Assembly: GCF_033473495.1 (NCBI RefSeq)
Contig: NC_088935.1
Location: 2,232,001-2,296,000 of the forward strand
Source of the DNA: Cercospora beticola
Lineage: Eukaryota > Ascomycota > Dothideomycetes > Mycosphaerellales > Mycosphaerellaceae
Reading direction: 5' to 3'
Length of the DNA stretch: 64,000 nucleotides
In this document: positions 23,201 to 36,542 of the stretch, piece after piece
Layout: each line of letters starts with the position of its first letter
Numbering within the stretch: the first letter of the stretch is position 1
Notes under the pieces: generated by a model
Seen by the model: the letters and a program-made list of their open reading frames with translations, nothing else
Databases searched by the model: none
What the model was told of the DNA's origin: nothing
Program-made: the position numbers and the translations under genes

Positions 23201-26200
23201 ATAAGCCGGGAGCTCAAGGACTTTCTGAGCTCCAGGGAAGTCTTCGTGATAGCGCGACCACTCGATACTGGCACCTGCAAGATAGAACTTAGCTAGCGCT
23301 TGCGTTATGAGCTGCCATGTGTCTTTGTCTTTATTGATGGACGCAAAGGTCTGCATGGTTGTGCCCACAGCTTCCTTGACGAACTGCGTGACGACCGGGC
23401 CAGGGCCAATCTCGAGGCCAATAATGTTCTTGTCAAGTAAGCCTTCTTCGACTGCACTTTGGAGAGCATCGACCATGTTGACAGAACTGCGGCAGTGATG
23501 GGTGAAGTACTCTGGTTGGAAGTCCTTGGCAGACCTGATCACTTTGCCATATGCTGGGGAGATGACAGGAATTTGGGGATCCTGGATGGAGCATGCTGCA
23601 GCGACCTGCAAGAGCTCGGGCAGAATCGGATCAACTTGGCCAGTGTGGAATGCCATCGGGGTGTCCAAGTACTGGCATCGAATCTTCTTAGCCTCAAGCG
23701 CGGCTTTCGCCGCCTGGATTTGAGCAACGGTGCCTCCGAGAACGTTTCGCTGTTCGCCATTGCGGCAAGAGAACTCGTATGCCTCTCCTGGAGGCCCGTC
23801 AATCGCTGCGACAATGGCTTCTTCTTTCGCACGGACGGCCAGCATTGCATGTGTGCCTTGCGAAAGATGTTTCTCCATCAGCTGTGCACGCCGCCCCACC
23901 AGGTAGAGCGTATCGGATTGCGATAGCACTCCAGCGGCGTAGAGTGCAGCATACTCGCCCAAACTGTGGCCAACTACCGCCTTCGCTTGTACGCCGAGGG
24001 ACTTCCATAGTCTGTACAGGGCCATCTGAAAACAGACATGCGTGAGCTGCTGCAAAGTTGGTGAAGCTGTGGAGAACACTTTCTCGTCCTCGAACATAGC
24101 TTTGATCGAGGGCAGGCTCATACCCTCGCAGATCTGATCATAGCGGGCAATGTCTGACCGAAATGAGGCGAAACGTTTGTAGAGATCTACACCCATACCT
24201 TCGAACGCCGAGCCTTGGCCAGTGAAAGCAAGGACAAAGCTAGGTCCATTGGGCGGGTGAGGGATACTTCTCTCGCCGGACACCCGGCGGTCAAGCTGTT
24301 CTTGAAGCGACGAACGGATTTGCAGCAGATCAGTGCCGGTAGCTACGGCTCTGTGTCTATGGTGCACTCTTCGTGCAGTTGTCGTGTAAGACAGTTGAGG
24401 CAAGGTGGCGATGCTGTCTCCAGAGTGCTTGTCGATCCAGGTTATCATGTTCGTGAGGTTGTTCACCATTGAATCAGGTGTTTTAGCAGAGAGTGCAACG
24501 ATGTGATGTTCTCTAGGGTCGACTTCTTGAGAGTCCTCGGGCTCGGGCGCATCCTCAAGCACAAGGCACGTGTTACCTCCAGCGGCCGAGAAGTTATTGA
24601 GCAGAACACGACGCTTGCCATTCTTTGGCCGAGGCCAAGGTACCTCAGTCCGCGCTATGTGTGTATTTCGTGCAGCTAGGTCTGGTAGCCGGTGATTCAG
24701 CTTCGTTTTGATGCCCACATGAGGAGGGATCTTGGAATGCTTGAGCATAAGCAAGATCTTGGCCAGACTGCTGACCCCAGCTGCGGACTCAGCATGACCC
24801 ACATTGGACTTGACTGCGCCAATGTAGAGAGGTGTTGTTCGCACAGCAGAGCCGGATCGGTTCAAAGGCGCTAGGGTCTCCACGACGGACGTTGTTTCAC
24901 CACTGTCTCCAGCCTGGGTGCCAGTACCATGCATCTCGCACACACTAATGTCGTTCGCGGTAAGACCTGTCTCCGTGAGAACTTGTTGGAACAAGTCTTG
25001 CTGCGCTCCGGCATGAGGCCTAGTGATAGAGGCGGCCTCGGCTGAGTGATTAGTGGCAATTCCCAGAATTGAAGCCTGAATTGGATCTTTGTCCGCTTGC
25101 GCGTCTGGCAGCCGTTTGAGAATGAGGGTCACCACTGCCTCACCTCTGCAATAGCCATCGGCTTCGTCGTCGAACGTCTTACAATTTCCAGACCTTGACA
25201 AGAAGTGACCCGCGTCGAGTCCCGCCGTCATGTCTGGATTCGTGAGGACGTTGGTCCCACCTACGATGGCTGTATCGACTTCGCCTCGCCAAAGTGCGTT
25301 GCACGCCATGTGCAATGCTGCCAAACTGGAGCTGCAGGCTGTATCGATCGTGTAAGATGGGCCACTAAACTTGTGGAAGTAGTTCACTCTTCCTGGGATG
25401 AATGCGCGATTGCCACCTGAAGCAATCAGTAAAATGCTTGCGGAAGTGTCGCAGAGTACTAACCGGGAATGAAGTACGTATCAACGTTTTGAGCGCTGTT
25501 GGTCTCCATCCACTATGGTGATAGTTTAGCGTTGGCTCAAAAAGCACTCACAGGAGAAATCGAACTCACATCATTGCTGGTTGCGCCGTACCATACACCA
25601 ACTCGGTTTTTCTGAGTTGACGACGTTCGGTTCGGGACAATGCCGGCCTGCTCGAGGACTTCGGTGGCAGTCAAGAGCGCAAGACGCTGTGCTGGATCAA
25701 CCTGCGGCGCTTCACGCGGACCTGGATTATCGTCAGCTTGAGCCATTCGTATGTGATGACCCTCGTACTCATGTTAAAATAGGCGGCATCAAATTCACCG
25801 GCTTCGTGGAGCCAGCAACCGAAACCTGTGCCAGACACATTCTTTGCTTTAGGATCTTCGGAGACATGAGTAGCTGCATTCCAACGGGTTGGAGGTACAA
25901 GTTCGTGCGTGTCGACGCCGTTAATAAGTACATCCCAGAACTGGTCCATGGATGAAGATTGTGGGAAACGACCAGAGGCAGCAAGGATAGCAATGGGGGA
26001 TTTTGCCATCGGCTGCTGTTCCGCTCCTATAGCAGATGGGATAGACGATGTGGACGTCAGCTCAGGCGTCGGTGCTTTCGTGCCTGGCAGATGGCTGTTC
26101 ACTTGTGGACCCAGCTTGTCGCTGAACGACAGAGCGATGGGTGACGGAAGCACAGAGTCTTTGCCGAGATCTCGAGCATGATTGGCAATGCTCACTGCCA

Positions 26201-27250
26201 TGCGGTCGAGGGCAATGGGGCGGATCAAGCAGTCTCGCACGGCCTCACTCATGGCGGCCGGGAAGCTTGCACCACGCGACACCGCCTCATCGCGGGAGAA
26301 GCTGATGATGGGGATGCGCACTGTCGGCCATGCGTCGCTGGGAGGCAGACAGTCCGTGACATGCTGCACATCTTTCGCAGTGAAGAGGTGAGGTGCGTGA
26401 TACGGAGCGGTAATGGGAAGTCGCGTTGTTGTCAGCGGTCGGAGAAGTGTGCTGAGGAACGCGTCGAGGATGACGGGAGCAGCCGACACGCTTGATTGGC
26501 CCGGGCCGACCGCTGCCGAGAGATATGGAACGGACACGGATGCAAGAGCCTGTCTTTGTCAATGACACACCATCGACACAGCGGAAACGAAACGTCACTC
26601 ACCTGCTCGGTCATGTATGCTGAAATTCGATCCTGAAGGTCTTGGGGACTGATACCGCCCACCGCCGATGTCCAAGAAGCATACCGGCCATTCGCACCTC
26701 TCCTGGCATCGGCAAGGCAGCTGCCAATCTCCCAGGCTCGAGCACCCAATCGCACGGCGACGGCAACAGTGTGCAATGCGAGCGGCACCAAAGCGGTCAC
26801 ACTCGAAGCAGAGCCGACAGCGACGGCGGTCAGCGCTCCGGTGCAGACGCCAGTAATGCAACTATCGTTTGCTGTGGGGTAGGCTTCCTGTCCGCTGCTG
26901 TGTTGTCTATGCGCGCATTAGCTGTGCTCAGCAGAATTACGAACTGTGCTGCCATACCGGATGAAAAGCCCCAGCTGGGTGATGCATGTCAATGCCTGCG
27001 ACACTGCTGGATTTAAAGTGCCAGCTCGGTAGCGTGGCACAAGTTCAGCGAGCGTGGCGAATCGTGGCGTCTCTTCTTGTTGCTCGCTGCTTAGCCTGGC
27101 CAACTCTGCCTTCAAAACGGCTGTTGCCCGTTCGAGGAAGTCGACGACTATGGCATCGTCGCGGACCCTTAAGAGCTGTGAGACTGCCTCACTGCAGTCA
27201 TATGTCTGATCCCCGAATGCCACCACTCGCATCTGCGCTCCATCTTCCAT
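20212..27250 (-). CDS. CTB1: CTB1-like non-reducing polyketide synthase
   Basis: Nine exons: 27250-26958, 26906-26603, 26549-25769, 25721-25570, 25512-25464, 25416-22745, 22691-22317, 22255-20943 and 20887-20212. All phases agree and give 2204 residues. Domains in order: SAT starter transacylase (1-380, Cys in GVCTGA near 118), KS (about 395-810, Cys554 in DTACSSS), MAT (about 920-1230, Ser near 1011 in GHSLGE), PT cyclase (about 1290-1610, His near 1330 in [12 protein letters not shown]), two ACPs (Ser near 1715 in [10 protein letters not shown] and near 1823 in [10 protein letters not shown]), and a thioesterase (Ser near 2015 in GGWSAGG, His near 2179). The family enzyme builds nor-toralactone from acetyl/malonyl-CoA. 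It is divergently transcribed from CTB3. Confidence 0.93.
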
Positions 27251-28099
27251 GGTGCGGGATGTCAAAAAGAGTGACAATGTGTTGAAGCGATCAAGAGAGG
27301 TATGTTGAAGAACGGAAGTGCAGATGAGATGGCAGAGGTACAGCTGGGCACGAGCTCGTGACAGTGTATGCGCATCTATATCCCCATGCTAACCGTAGGT
27401 CGAGTCAATCGCCGGTCGCTATGGCATGCATAGCTTACGCGCGCCGTTTTAAGCCTAAGAAAGTAGCCGTTCGACACATTCGGCGTTTGTTCCTCGTACA
27501 CTGAGTCGACAGAGATTCTCAAAGGAGCGGATTCGATGCCCTCATGACTTCAAGCTCAGGTTCTGTGAGTGAGTGCTCTCTCCCGCTCGATGACTCTGTT
27601 ACAGCGTTTCCCTTTCCTAGCCGCCAGATGCATACAGAGTGCCAGCGATTGCTTTGTCACCATTGAAGCTGGTGATCGTCGATACGACCGGCCATGATAC
27701 CAAAAGTGTCAGTATGCGAGACAGCTCCTAGCGCAAGAGGCCCGGCGACTTAGCCTGCACACGATGATTGAGACCTCGAGACAGGCCATGCCCAGTCTCC
27801 ACGTGCGACAGGCAATCATCAACACGTTCGCCACATGGAAGCGCGCGAGCATGGAACAGCACATGTCCTATGCTCGGTCACGTGACATAGCACCAGAGGA
27901 CGGGGACTTTGCGTACAAGCGGCCCGGGAAACACAACATAGGGAAACAGCACGCTCAATTTGATTTGCGGCGACTGTGCACAGCCAAGTTGTCCCCCTGC
28001 TACGAATGTCTGCTACTTGAGCTCCGTCGCCGGTCCTTATGATCGAAACGTCCTGGTCTCAATGCTAACATCTACTGTAATCACACACATTTGTCACAC
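27251..28099. promoter_or_regulatory. Shared divergent promoter of CTB1 and CTB3
   Basis: 849 bp between two divergent start codons. It includes a perfect palindrome gtcacgtgac at 27877-27886, centred on a CACGTG core 216-221 bp upstream of the CTB3 start. Another CACGTG lies at 27800-27805. A TATA-like tctatatcc occurs at 27375-27383 on the CTB1 side. CACGTG is the core of bHLH and some bZIP sites. The promoter role is inferred from position only. Confidence 0.55.
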
Positions 28100-30833
28100 A
28101 TGATGCAGTTCCAACGCGATCTTGAGGCGTCCTTGGAGGCCGTATCGGCCAACGCCCAGGAGCTGCTCAAATCTCTCAAGAGTCGCAAGGATGTTCAAGA
28201 CCTCAACGCGTCGTTGCCGAAGGATCCTTTAGACAACTGCGATGCTCAAACTCAAGCCGCTCGTGCGCAGCTGGCAGAGGCAGCGACAAGAATCTTGCGG
28301 TTGTCGATCCGACCTCAAGAGTATCTGGAGCATCTACAAAACGGCGTAAGTTCGATTAGTCGCGCCAAGGTATCTTGATCTAAGCTGTATCAGTATCAAC
28401 ATTTAACCTGTTTTCGCTGGCTGGTGGAACTCAACATATTGGACCACCTTCCACATAGCGGAACGATCAGCTACACAGATCTTGCGAGAAAAGCCAGCGT
28501 GCCGCCTATGCAATTGAGAAGCATCTGTCGCATGGCCATATGCAATGGATTCCTGGAAGAGCCCGAGGCCAACCAAGTCCGCCACAGTCGCATTTCCGCC
28601 TTGTTCGCTCGCGATGAAAGCTATTTAGGTTGGGCTAGATGGATGGTGAGTGACCTCCCTTCTCCCTTGAAGAAGGAGTCAAAGAAATCAGATCATGCTG
28701 ACCTCGGTCTCACAGGTCAACTACTCTGTGCCAGCTGCATACAAGCTTAGCGACGCCACGCGATCGTGGGGCGAGACTGTCGCCAAAGATCAGACCGCGT
28801 TCAATCTGGGAATGGATGTGAAAGTCCCATTCTTTGACCATCTCCGCCAGACGCCCGCAATGAAGGACGCCTTTGCAGCTTATATGCGTAATGTGACTTC
28901 GAACGCAACTTGGGGCCTTCAGCACGCAGTCACCGGCTTCGACTGGGCTTCCCTTCCGCGGGGCGCAAAAGTCGTGGATGTCGGTGGCTCTCTTGGGCAT
29001 GGTAGCATTGCCATTGCCAAGGAGCACACTCACCTTACCTTCGTCATTCAAGATCTGCCAGAGACGGTCGCTGGTGCCAGGAAAGAAATGGCCCAAAATG
29101 ACAAGATTGAAGCTTCTGTTAAATCTCGCATCACCTTTCAGGAACACGACTTCTTTGGTCCTCAAACAGTGAAGGATGCCGATGTTTACTTTCTTCGCAT
29201 GATCTGTCACGACTGGCCCGACAACGAAGCCAAGGTCATCCTCTCTCAGATTCGCGCAGCACTGAAACCTGGGGCGCAAATAGTCATCATGGACACCATT
29301 CTTCCCCAGCCCGGCACAACTAGCGTTTTGCAAGAGCAACAACTACGCATTCGGGATCTAACAATGATGGAAGTCTTCAATGCCAAGGAGCGTGAATTGG
29401 AGGACTGGAGCTCATTGATGCAATCTGCCGGTCTCGAGATTTCTCGCGTGAACCAGCCGCTCAACAGTGTGATGGGTCTGCTCACAGTCCGCTCAGCCGG
29501 CCAGACTGCCCTCTCCGGAACGAATACACTCACGCCAGAGTTGGTGACGGCAGTCTCCGCAAGCACTGGCTCTGCTGATTCGAGACCAGTCCTCATTGCA
29601 GGCGCGGGTATTGCTGGGCTCTGTCTTGCACAGGCTTTGAAGAAGGCCGGAATTGACTTTCGCGTCTTCGAAAGGGACTCCCATATCGATGCTCGGCCAC
29701 AAGGATACCGACTCAAATTCGAAGCAGACGCCGCACAGTCTCTCAAGAACATCCTGCCTGACGATGTTTATGAGGCTTTCGAACTCTCAAATGCCGTCAC
29801 CGCCGTAGGCGAGACAGACTTCAATCCCTTCAATGGCAACATCATCCACAGCCGCACTGGTGGCGGCCTGTCTGGCAAGAAGGGACTGTATGCGACATTC
29901 ACTGTTGACCGCAAAGCATTCAGAACTCAGCTCATGACTGGCATTGAGGACAAGATCTCGTTCGGGAAGGAAATCGCGTACTACAAGACTGATGACTCTG
30001 CATCTACGGTTACCGCTGAATTCAAGGACGGCACTCACGTCACCGGAAGTTTCCTGGCCGGCACTGATGGCTTACACTCTGTCGTTCGCAAGACATGTGT
30101 ACCAGACCATCGTATTGTGGATACTGGTGCTGCCTGCATCTACGGCAAGACTGTAATGACACCGGAATTCCTCGCGCGGTTCCCCGAGAAAGGCTTGAGG
30201 TTCATGACTGTGGTCAGCGACATCGCACCTATGCTACAATCTTGTCTCATCGGCGACAGCCCAGTCACCTTACTACTGGAACCCATCCGATTCAGCGAAG
30301 CCTCGCGTGCCCGCTACCCAGAACTGCCTGCAGACTACGTCTACTGGGCACTCATCGGACCCAAGGAACGCTTCGGATCGCAAGAGGTGACTTCCATGAA
30401 GAACTTCGTCTCACTGGACCAAGCGGCAGAACAGGCTGCCAAGCTCAGTCTCGCAGTCACCGAGGAATGGCATCCAAGCCTCCGCGCGCTGTTCGAGCTC
30501 CAAGACACAAAGCAAGCATCGCTCATTCGCGTTGCATCCACAATCCCCGATATTCCCTCATGGGAGTCCCACTCCAATGTTACCGTTCTTGGCGATAGCA
30601 TTCATCCAATGAGCCCTTGTGGTGGAGTCGGAGCGAACACCGCAATAGTCGATGCCGACGCCTTGGCTAAAGTGCTCGTTGAGCATGGCACGAAGCCACC
30701 GGTGAATGCAATCGCCGAATTTGAGGCCGCGATGAGAACAAGAGCGAAGAGGAACATTTGGAGGAGTGAAGTTGGTAGTAAGAGAATGTTTGGGCAGAAG
30801 AATTTGGTGGATTGTTCAGAGTTCGTGTTTTGA
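28100..30833 (+). CDS. CTB3: CTB3-like O-methyltransferase/FAD-monooxygenase fusion
   Basis: Exons 28100-28345, 28394-28645 and 28716-30833 give 871 residues. The N-terminal half is a SAM O-methyltransferase: VVDVGGSLGHGS near residue 254 and the catalytic His in MICHDWPDNEAK near 331. The C-terminal half is a flavin monooxygenase: GAGIAGLC near 462 binds FAD, and GDSIHPMSPCGGVG lies near 800. In the cercosporin pathway CTB3 methylates nor-toralactone to toralactone and then oxidatively decarboxylates/opens the pyranone ring. Both catalytic halves look intact, and no stop separates them. ATG 28100 is followed at once by a second ATG at 28103; either could start. The gene converges on CTB5. 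Confidence 0.92.
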
Positions 30834-31268
30834 TGATTATGATTTAGCAGATAGTGTTTCGGTATGAAGTGTACAACGATCATTTGTGATGGCGCAAACA
30901 TGCATGACCTCGGCGATCAATGCTTGCGAACGGTATTATCGTCGGTACACGAGCTCTCGGATTCTATGGATCGCAGCCTATGTCCGGCATAGCATGTCAG
31001 CTTGCCCCAGACGCGCTTGTAAAGAGCGAGACAAAAGTAGAACTACAGTACGACGGACTCCTGCCCGATCTTGATTACTGAACAGAATGGCGGCGACTGC
31101 TTCTGGGATCATTTGTTGGAACAGGGCGAACACATGTCTCGCAAACCATGACTTTCGTTCAAACTAATCAACAGAGAAACAAATCCTGGCACATACGCTC
31201 CTTGTAGAAGATGTTGTGAGACATCATCACTATACTGTCGAGCTCTGCCGCACCACTCATGTTCCATC
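30834..31268. other. Intergenic, convergent CTB3 and CTB5 3' ends
   Basis: Presumed 3' untranslated regions. No gene is apparent. Confidence 0.5.
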
Positions 31269-32826
31269 TCAAATCTGCGGCAGCTTGAAGCCACCCGGCA
31301 CCTGCTTCTGGAAAACCTGTAGAGGATCATACTTCTTGCTCGTGGCAACCAGTTCCTCAATCGTGCTCTTGCTTCTGTAATCAAAGGGGCTCTGCCAGCT
31401 GTCTGCATAAGTAGGTTGGATGAAATGCCTGTAGATACCCAACTCTTTGGCCTTGGCATTTGCAGCGTGGAACAAGTCTTGGACGCTCTTGGTGATAGCA
31501 TCGTCGAACTGGGCCTCGGACTCATCGTAGCTGACAGCCCAGTGTACAAAGACAACATTGCCTTCAGTTTGGATTGGGCCCAGGGAGTCCACTGCTCCAT
31601 TACGTTCCAGCTGAACAGTTGGTGCGGGTTGGTAGTTGAGGATGAGCTTGAAGCCTGCCAATTTTACGTATTGCTGCATGGCGTCGTTGGCCATTTGGAA
31701 GAATGTCTCCATGAAGTCTGCATCCGGAGCGAAGCTGATGCACGCGAATTGCCAGCGTTGAGGGTATAAGGTGTTTGCTGCGTACTCGCGGGAGAACGAG
31801 GTGACGTTGTCCACTCGAAGAGTGTCTTCAGGCAGCCCAGGGAAAATCGGGGTTCGTTCGGTCTTGAGGAACGGTTTGAAGACTTCTGGCTCTGCCACGG
31901 GCGGGTCGCTCTTGGTGTACTGGATGCTGTTGCCGATGAACCAATGGCCTCCGTTTGCCCAGACAAGAGTATTGATGTAATGTGCGTATGGATCATAGGG
32001 ATGCGCCGAGGCCAGTTTCTCATGATTCTTGAAGTGTTCTTGGCGGGTGTCGATGGAGTGGAAGGTCTGGCCGCCCCAGAAGGGGCCTTGTCCAAAGGTC
32101 TTCAATGTAACAGCGGTGACGATGCCGAAGTTGTTGATTCCACCTCGCAGCGCTTTCCAGAGATCGGGATTCTCATTCGCGTTGGCATTGACGATATCGC
32201 CGGTGGCCAGAACGACTTCCCAGTTCTCTACCATATCGCAAATATATCCATAGCGAGGCGAGAAATAGGAGACTCCGCAGCTCGTTGACGCTCCTCCGAC
32301 ACCGATACCGGCGACTTTGGTACCAAGCGTGCTTCGGTTGTGAGCATCGAGGACTTCGTATACCAGATCCCATGTCGTACTGGGTGACACTGTAATGGTT
32401 TCATAGTCTGGCGATATGCCCGCGGACGGCATGTGGAGAAGATCGAGCACAATCCCGTTGTCGGTGCTTGCGGCTCCTTTGAAGGGCGTATGGCCACCAC
32501 CTCGGACGCCGAATTGGCATTGCCCCTCCCATTTGTGTGCGCCGAGAGACAATGTGCGCACTGCCTTCGAGACATCTTCTGCTGATCGTGGAAGTGCTAT
32601 GCAACTGGGGTGGAGGTCGCTATTCTTCAAGCTGAAGTATGAGCCCATTGATTGAGAGTAGGCCGCATCATATGGGAAAACCACTGAATTCTTGCCCAAA
32701 CTTTTGGTCAACGCATCGCACTATTATTTGCGTCAGTGTCTGATCTTTGCGTCATTGAAGATCAATGGCTACTGACACAAGATTTTGACGCCGCCACAGA
32801 AGCCCATGCACTGCTGTCTGACCCAT
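31269..32826 (-). CDS. CTB5: CTB5-like FAD-linked oxidoreductase (berberine-bridge type)
   Basis: Exons 32826-32779 and 32720-31269 give 499 residues. The long exon has no ATG near its 5' end and is closed upstream by a TAG. The small first exon (MGQTAVHGLLWRRQNL) with a GTGTCA donor is the only in-phase ATG exon I find. The FAD-binding-4 domain shows VRGGGHTPFKGA, where the histidine is the usual covalent FAD attachment point, then VGGASTSCGVSYFSPRYG and ALRGGINNFGIVT. The C-terminus is the BBE domain, ending KYDPLQVFQKQVPGGFKLPQI with a typical BBE pattern. In cercosporin formation CTB5 is one of the oxidoreductases around dimerisation. The start exon is less certain than the rest. Confidence 0.82.
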
Positions 32827-33526
32827 GTTGATATGAGCCTACACCACTGACAATGCTGGATATCGTAGGAACATTGGAGAGGACCTGTTGTAAATTAAGC
32901 CCCAACATGATGATGAATCAATTCGTGGCGAAGATATTCAGAGAACGAGTGAGCTGGAAAAGCGAGACAATGGGTGTCATTGCAAGTATTTGCACATCAG
33001 CCAGCGCGAAGTACGCCTTGCCTTCGAGCATTGTTGCCACACTCGGCCACCTTGAGCTCGGTGTCGTGTGCTGATCCCCGGCCGTGTGAGGTCTGCGCGA
33101 TTGGGTGCGAGCACGTGACCGGTGATTGTGAAGCGCGCTCCACAAAGTCATCGAGAAGGTACTGTTGGGTGGGTTACGTGCCCCCGACACCGGTTGCAAC
33201 ACAATCAAATCTCCTCATCATGCTAATTAGCAGAGACCTGTGTGCATTGTCGGAGAAGGAAGCAGACAATCCCAAGAGCTTACTCTCATGCAAAGCAGTC
33301 GCTTCGGTCTCTCGGATAGATCTCTGCAGCATAATCTCGACCGGGCCAAGCCGAGAGGCAGTGCAGACACTATCGCCTCGGGGAAGGCATTCTTTCCGGT
33401 AACTGACACAGTCGGGGAATTAAAAAGCTGCGTTGAATCATTGCGCTGAGTATCTGCCGTATGTAAGTCCTGTCTGCATATATGGGAATTCGCCTGCCTT
33501 GCAACGTGCTTCTTTAGCACATTGCA
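32827..33526. other. CTB5 promoter and CTB7 3' region
   Basis: 700 bp. It contains one CACGTG core (33112-33117) within gcacgtgacc, about 290 bp upstream of the CTB5 start. No gene is apparent. Confidence 0.45.
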
Positions 33527-34930
33527 TCAATCCAGCCCACCAAAATCGTACTCAGGAAGCTCAACCTTTACGGTTTCGTTCCCGAAATTGAGCAAGCGCC
33601 AGATGCCTGTCCAGGAGATGATTTTGTAGAAGGTGCGAAGAAGCCATATGCCCCAGTCTGACTGTGGCAAGATAAGTTTCGGAGCTTGACCTCCAAATGG
33701 AATTTCCTGGGACTCGCTGACAAACTTGTTGAGTATAGCGTAATACGAGGTGAAAGCCCGTTCTAGATCGTCCGGACTTTTGGCCATCTCACCCGCGAGC
33801 ACATAGGCACCGATGATAGCAAGAGTTGTGCCTTGCCCTGTAAGCGGAGAAGGAGAGTAACCAGCATCCCCCACCAGAGCCGCTCGCCCACTATGCCACG
33901 AGTCCAATTTGATTTGCACTATGCGGGTGAAGTAGAAGTCGTCAGCGCTGTGCATACCTTCGACGGCTCGTTTACCCAGTGGGCCCGTGAACTCTCTGAA
34001 TCTGTTGTCCAAAAGAGCCTTTTGGTCTTCTTGCGATCCAGTTCGTGCAACCTGTGCCAGCTCCTGGCTATCGGACTGCGACATCAGGTAACATGACCTT
34101 TGAGTGCCCTTCTTATCAATGGGGCGGACAAGTATTCCGCGACCTTTGTTGGCATGTTGGAGTTTGCCGACTGGGGTATCGTACCTACTTCATCGTTAGA
34201 CGATATGCGTCTCCGAGGCAGGTCTTTGCGACGCATTCGCGTCGTGTCCAACCTCGCTACCACAGAGCTCGCTCCGCGGACATAGTGATGGGGGAGGGAA
34301 AAGCCTTCTCGCGGCCGAGCTTACGTACTTTGGATCACCTGGTATGGAGAAGAACGCAACGTAGGTATTGGTCGGCGACACAGAACGTCTGTTGATCTCC
34401 GGATCGAATGTGAGCTTGCGTATAGCTGATCCAAGCCCGTCTGCACCAATGATCGCAGTGAAGTCTTCTGGTTTGCCTGTGTCGGATAAAACGGCAGTGA
34501 TTGACTTCTCATGCTGTTGAACTTCGTCGACCGTGCAGCCATATCGGAACGTGACATTTGGCAATGCTTCTGCAGCGTCTACAAAGATTTTTGTCAAGTC
34601 CCGTCTCATGATCTCGATTTCTTGTGTGACGCTGGCCGTTCCTCCCTCGATAGGTGCAGTACCCAGCGGGGGAGCAACATCTTCGCCTTGATCGTCGACA
34701 ACGGTCAGACCTGCTTCACCGGTAGTGCTGTCTCGAATGCGTTGCTCCAATCCCATCTTCTTGATAATGTCGGAAGCGCGTCCCGTGACGTCGACCCCTT
34801 GTCCGTAGGGCCGACTCATTGAGCGCTCTGTAACAACCACCTCGAAGCCGCCCTTGGCAAGCCAGAAAGCCGTCACGGCGCCAGCGGGTCCTCCGCCATT
34901 GACCAGGACTCTTCGGTTAGATGATGCCAT
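33527..34930 (-). CDS. CTB7: CTB7-like FAD-dependent monooxygenase
   Basis: Exons 34930-34329 and 34184-33527 give 419 residues. The 144-nt intron uses donor GTACGT, which makes [18 protein letters not shown] in frame. A neighbouring GTAAGC donor would put the second exon out of frame. The protein shows the FAD Rossmann motif [12 protein letters not shown] at residues 8-19, the RRDL segment, GADGLGS, and the second FAD motif [19 protein letters not shown]. This is the PHBH/UbiH-like flavin hydroxylase class. In the pathway CTB7 acts late in maturation of the core. The frame is intact here; some Cercospora lineages are reported to have lost it. It lies head to head with CTB8. Confidence 0.84.
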
Positions 34931-36542
34931 GTCTGTAGAACTGGGATGATGTTCACACTGCTTGGGTATGTCTGATAAGGTCTGCTCGCTGACCCATCCG
35001 CCTTTATGACTTCTGCACAACGTGTGATCGCCCTCCACAGTTGCCTTGTCTCCTGTTCTTCATGACGTCGACTGCGTTACATCATTTGCAACTCATGATG
35101 GAGCGTCCGGGCCATACTGGGCGAACGAGGAGGCTCAACAGGCTGAGAACCAAACTTGCAGATCACCCGTACGGCCAGAAAGCGCCGGTCGGACGCGCGA
35201 GATTGTGGCACCACCGCCAGGCGACCAGGCAGAGCCGTGTCGAGGGCCAGACGATTGCCCAGGCTCCGTCCATCAAAGTTAAGGCCAGCCAGGCTGTTGC
35301 ATCTCCACAAGCACCGGTCTCTGCGTGATCATCGGGGTCGCCGTCCGTGTTTGCGGGGCGCTGGGGTCGAACGAAGAGTTACGAAGGGTCGCTGAGCCGA
35401 ATCGCGCCATCACGTGCAGTCGGCAGTCGGGACACTATACGGAACGGATGCAACTCCGGGCCCGGCTAGGCTTGACACAACAACAGCAGTTGACATGCCG
35501 CCTGTGAAGACGACCAAGGATGGCGATAGAATGTGCATATTCACGCCATTCGCGACCCTGTTCCGTGCAGCGCCTAGCCATCTACTGCATGCAGATGATC
35601 TTGGCGGTCAAGTGTGCTGTTCGTGCCTGAGCGCCTACTGAGTACGGAAGCAACGCCTACTGTCCTATCCTCGAAGCACGAGAACGTGGACGCTCAAGGA
35701 TCGGGACCGGCGCGCTGCAGATCAATCTCTTACCTTCCGGGACGGTGCTAGTAGCGTCACACTGCCATGTGCAACACCTTGAACACTCCATCGGCACGCT
35801 CGGAGAATTGCTTGGTCGGGGACTTCTACTGCTCGCTTGATACGGGGACTCTCTGCCAGAGACATTCGCATGCAGCTGCAAGTTCGCTGATTGTGGGTGC
35901 TTACAGGCGCGCTCGCGATGCAAGACTAAGTAGCGCACATGTGGAATAAGTGGGACATGTTTAGATGACTTAGGTTCCAGGAGGGCGCAGCCAAGTCCGG
36001 CGGCGCTGTTGATCTCACTGCACTGACGGACCTCGCTCGCGTGCTGTATCTCGCTTCATGGTACTGCTGGTGCATAATCAACCTTGCATGCCCCCAGGAT
36101 CGCACGCACGCTTCTGACACGCACCGCCACATTCGGACAGTGGTACCATAGCGCAATGGCCTCCGCCGTCCTCTATCAAGTTGCTGGGACACTAAGCGTT
36201 CCAGGGTACGAGCTGTCAGAGTCGTCTGTGCTGGGATACGCTCAATGGTAAACACAGACTCACAACTAGTTGCAGACGCAACGTGCGAACCGTTTCGACG
36301 GGCGCAGCGTCGCCACGCGTTTCGACTCTCGCTCCCTAGCGCACGTTGATGAGCGGCGATTAGCTTAAAAAGTGTCGTTGCTCCGATTCCATCTGCTAGG
36401 ATGCCAACGGAAGTGCGTGCTGATGGCGGAGGGAGATATATGTTGAGCTGAGAAGTCTGTGGGTAGCACATCAGAAGGCACTTCGATCCCGATCGTTCTT
36501 TAACACGCATCCTTGACAACACTGTCCGATAGGCTTTCAACC
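34931..36542. promoter_or_regulatory. Divergent promoter region of CTB7 and CTB8
   Basis: 1.6 kb without a convincing gene. It carries one CACGTG core at 35411-35416. Frames at 35041-35328 and 35046-35282 on the plus strand have no recognisable domain. The space is long for two divergent fungal genes and may include a long CTB8 leader. Confidence 0.4.

Noticed and set aside
34321..34330. GTAAGC as CTB7 donor
   Set aside because: Gives phase 0, which leads to stops in the next exon; the adjacent GTACGT donor restores the family sequence.
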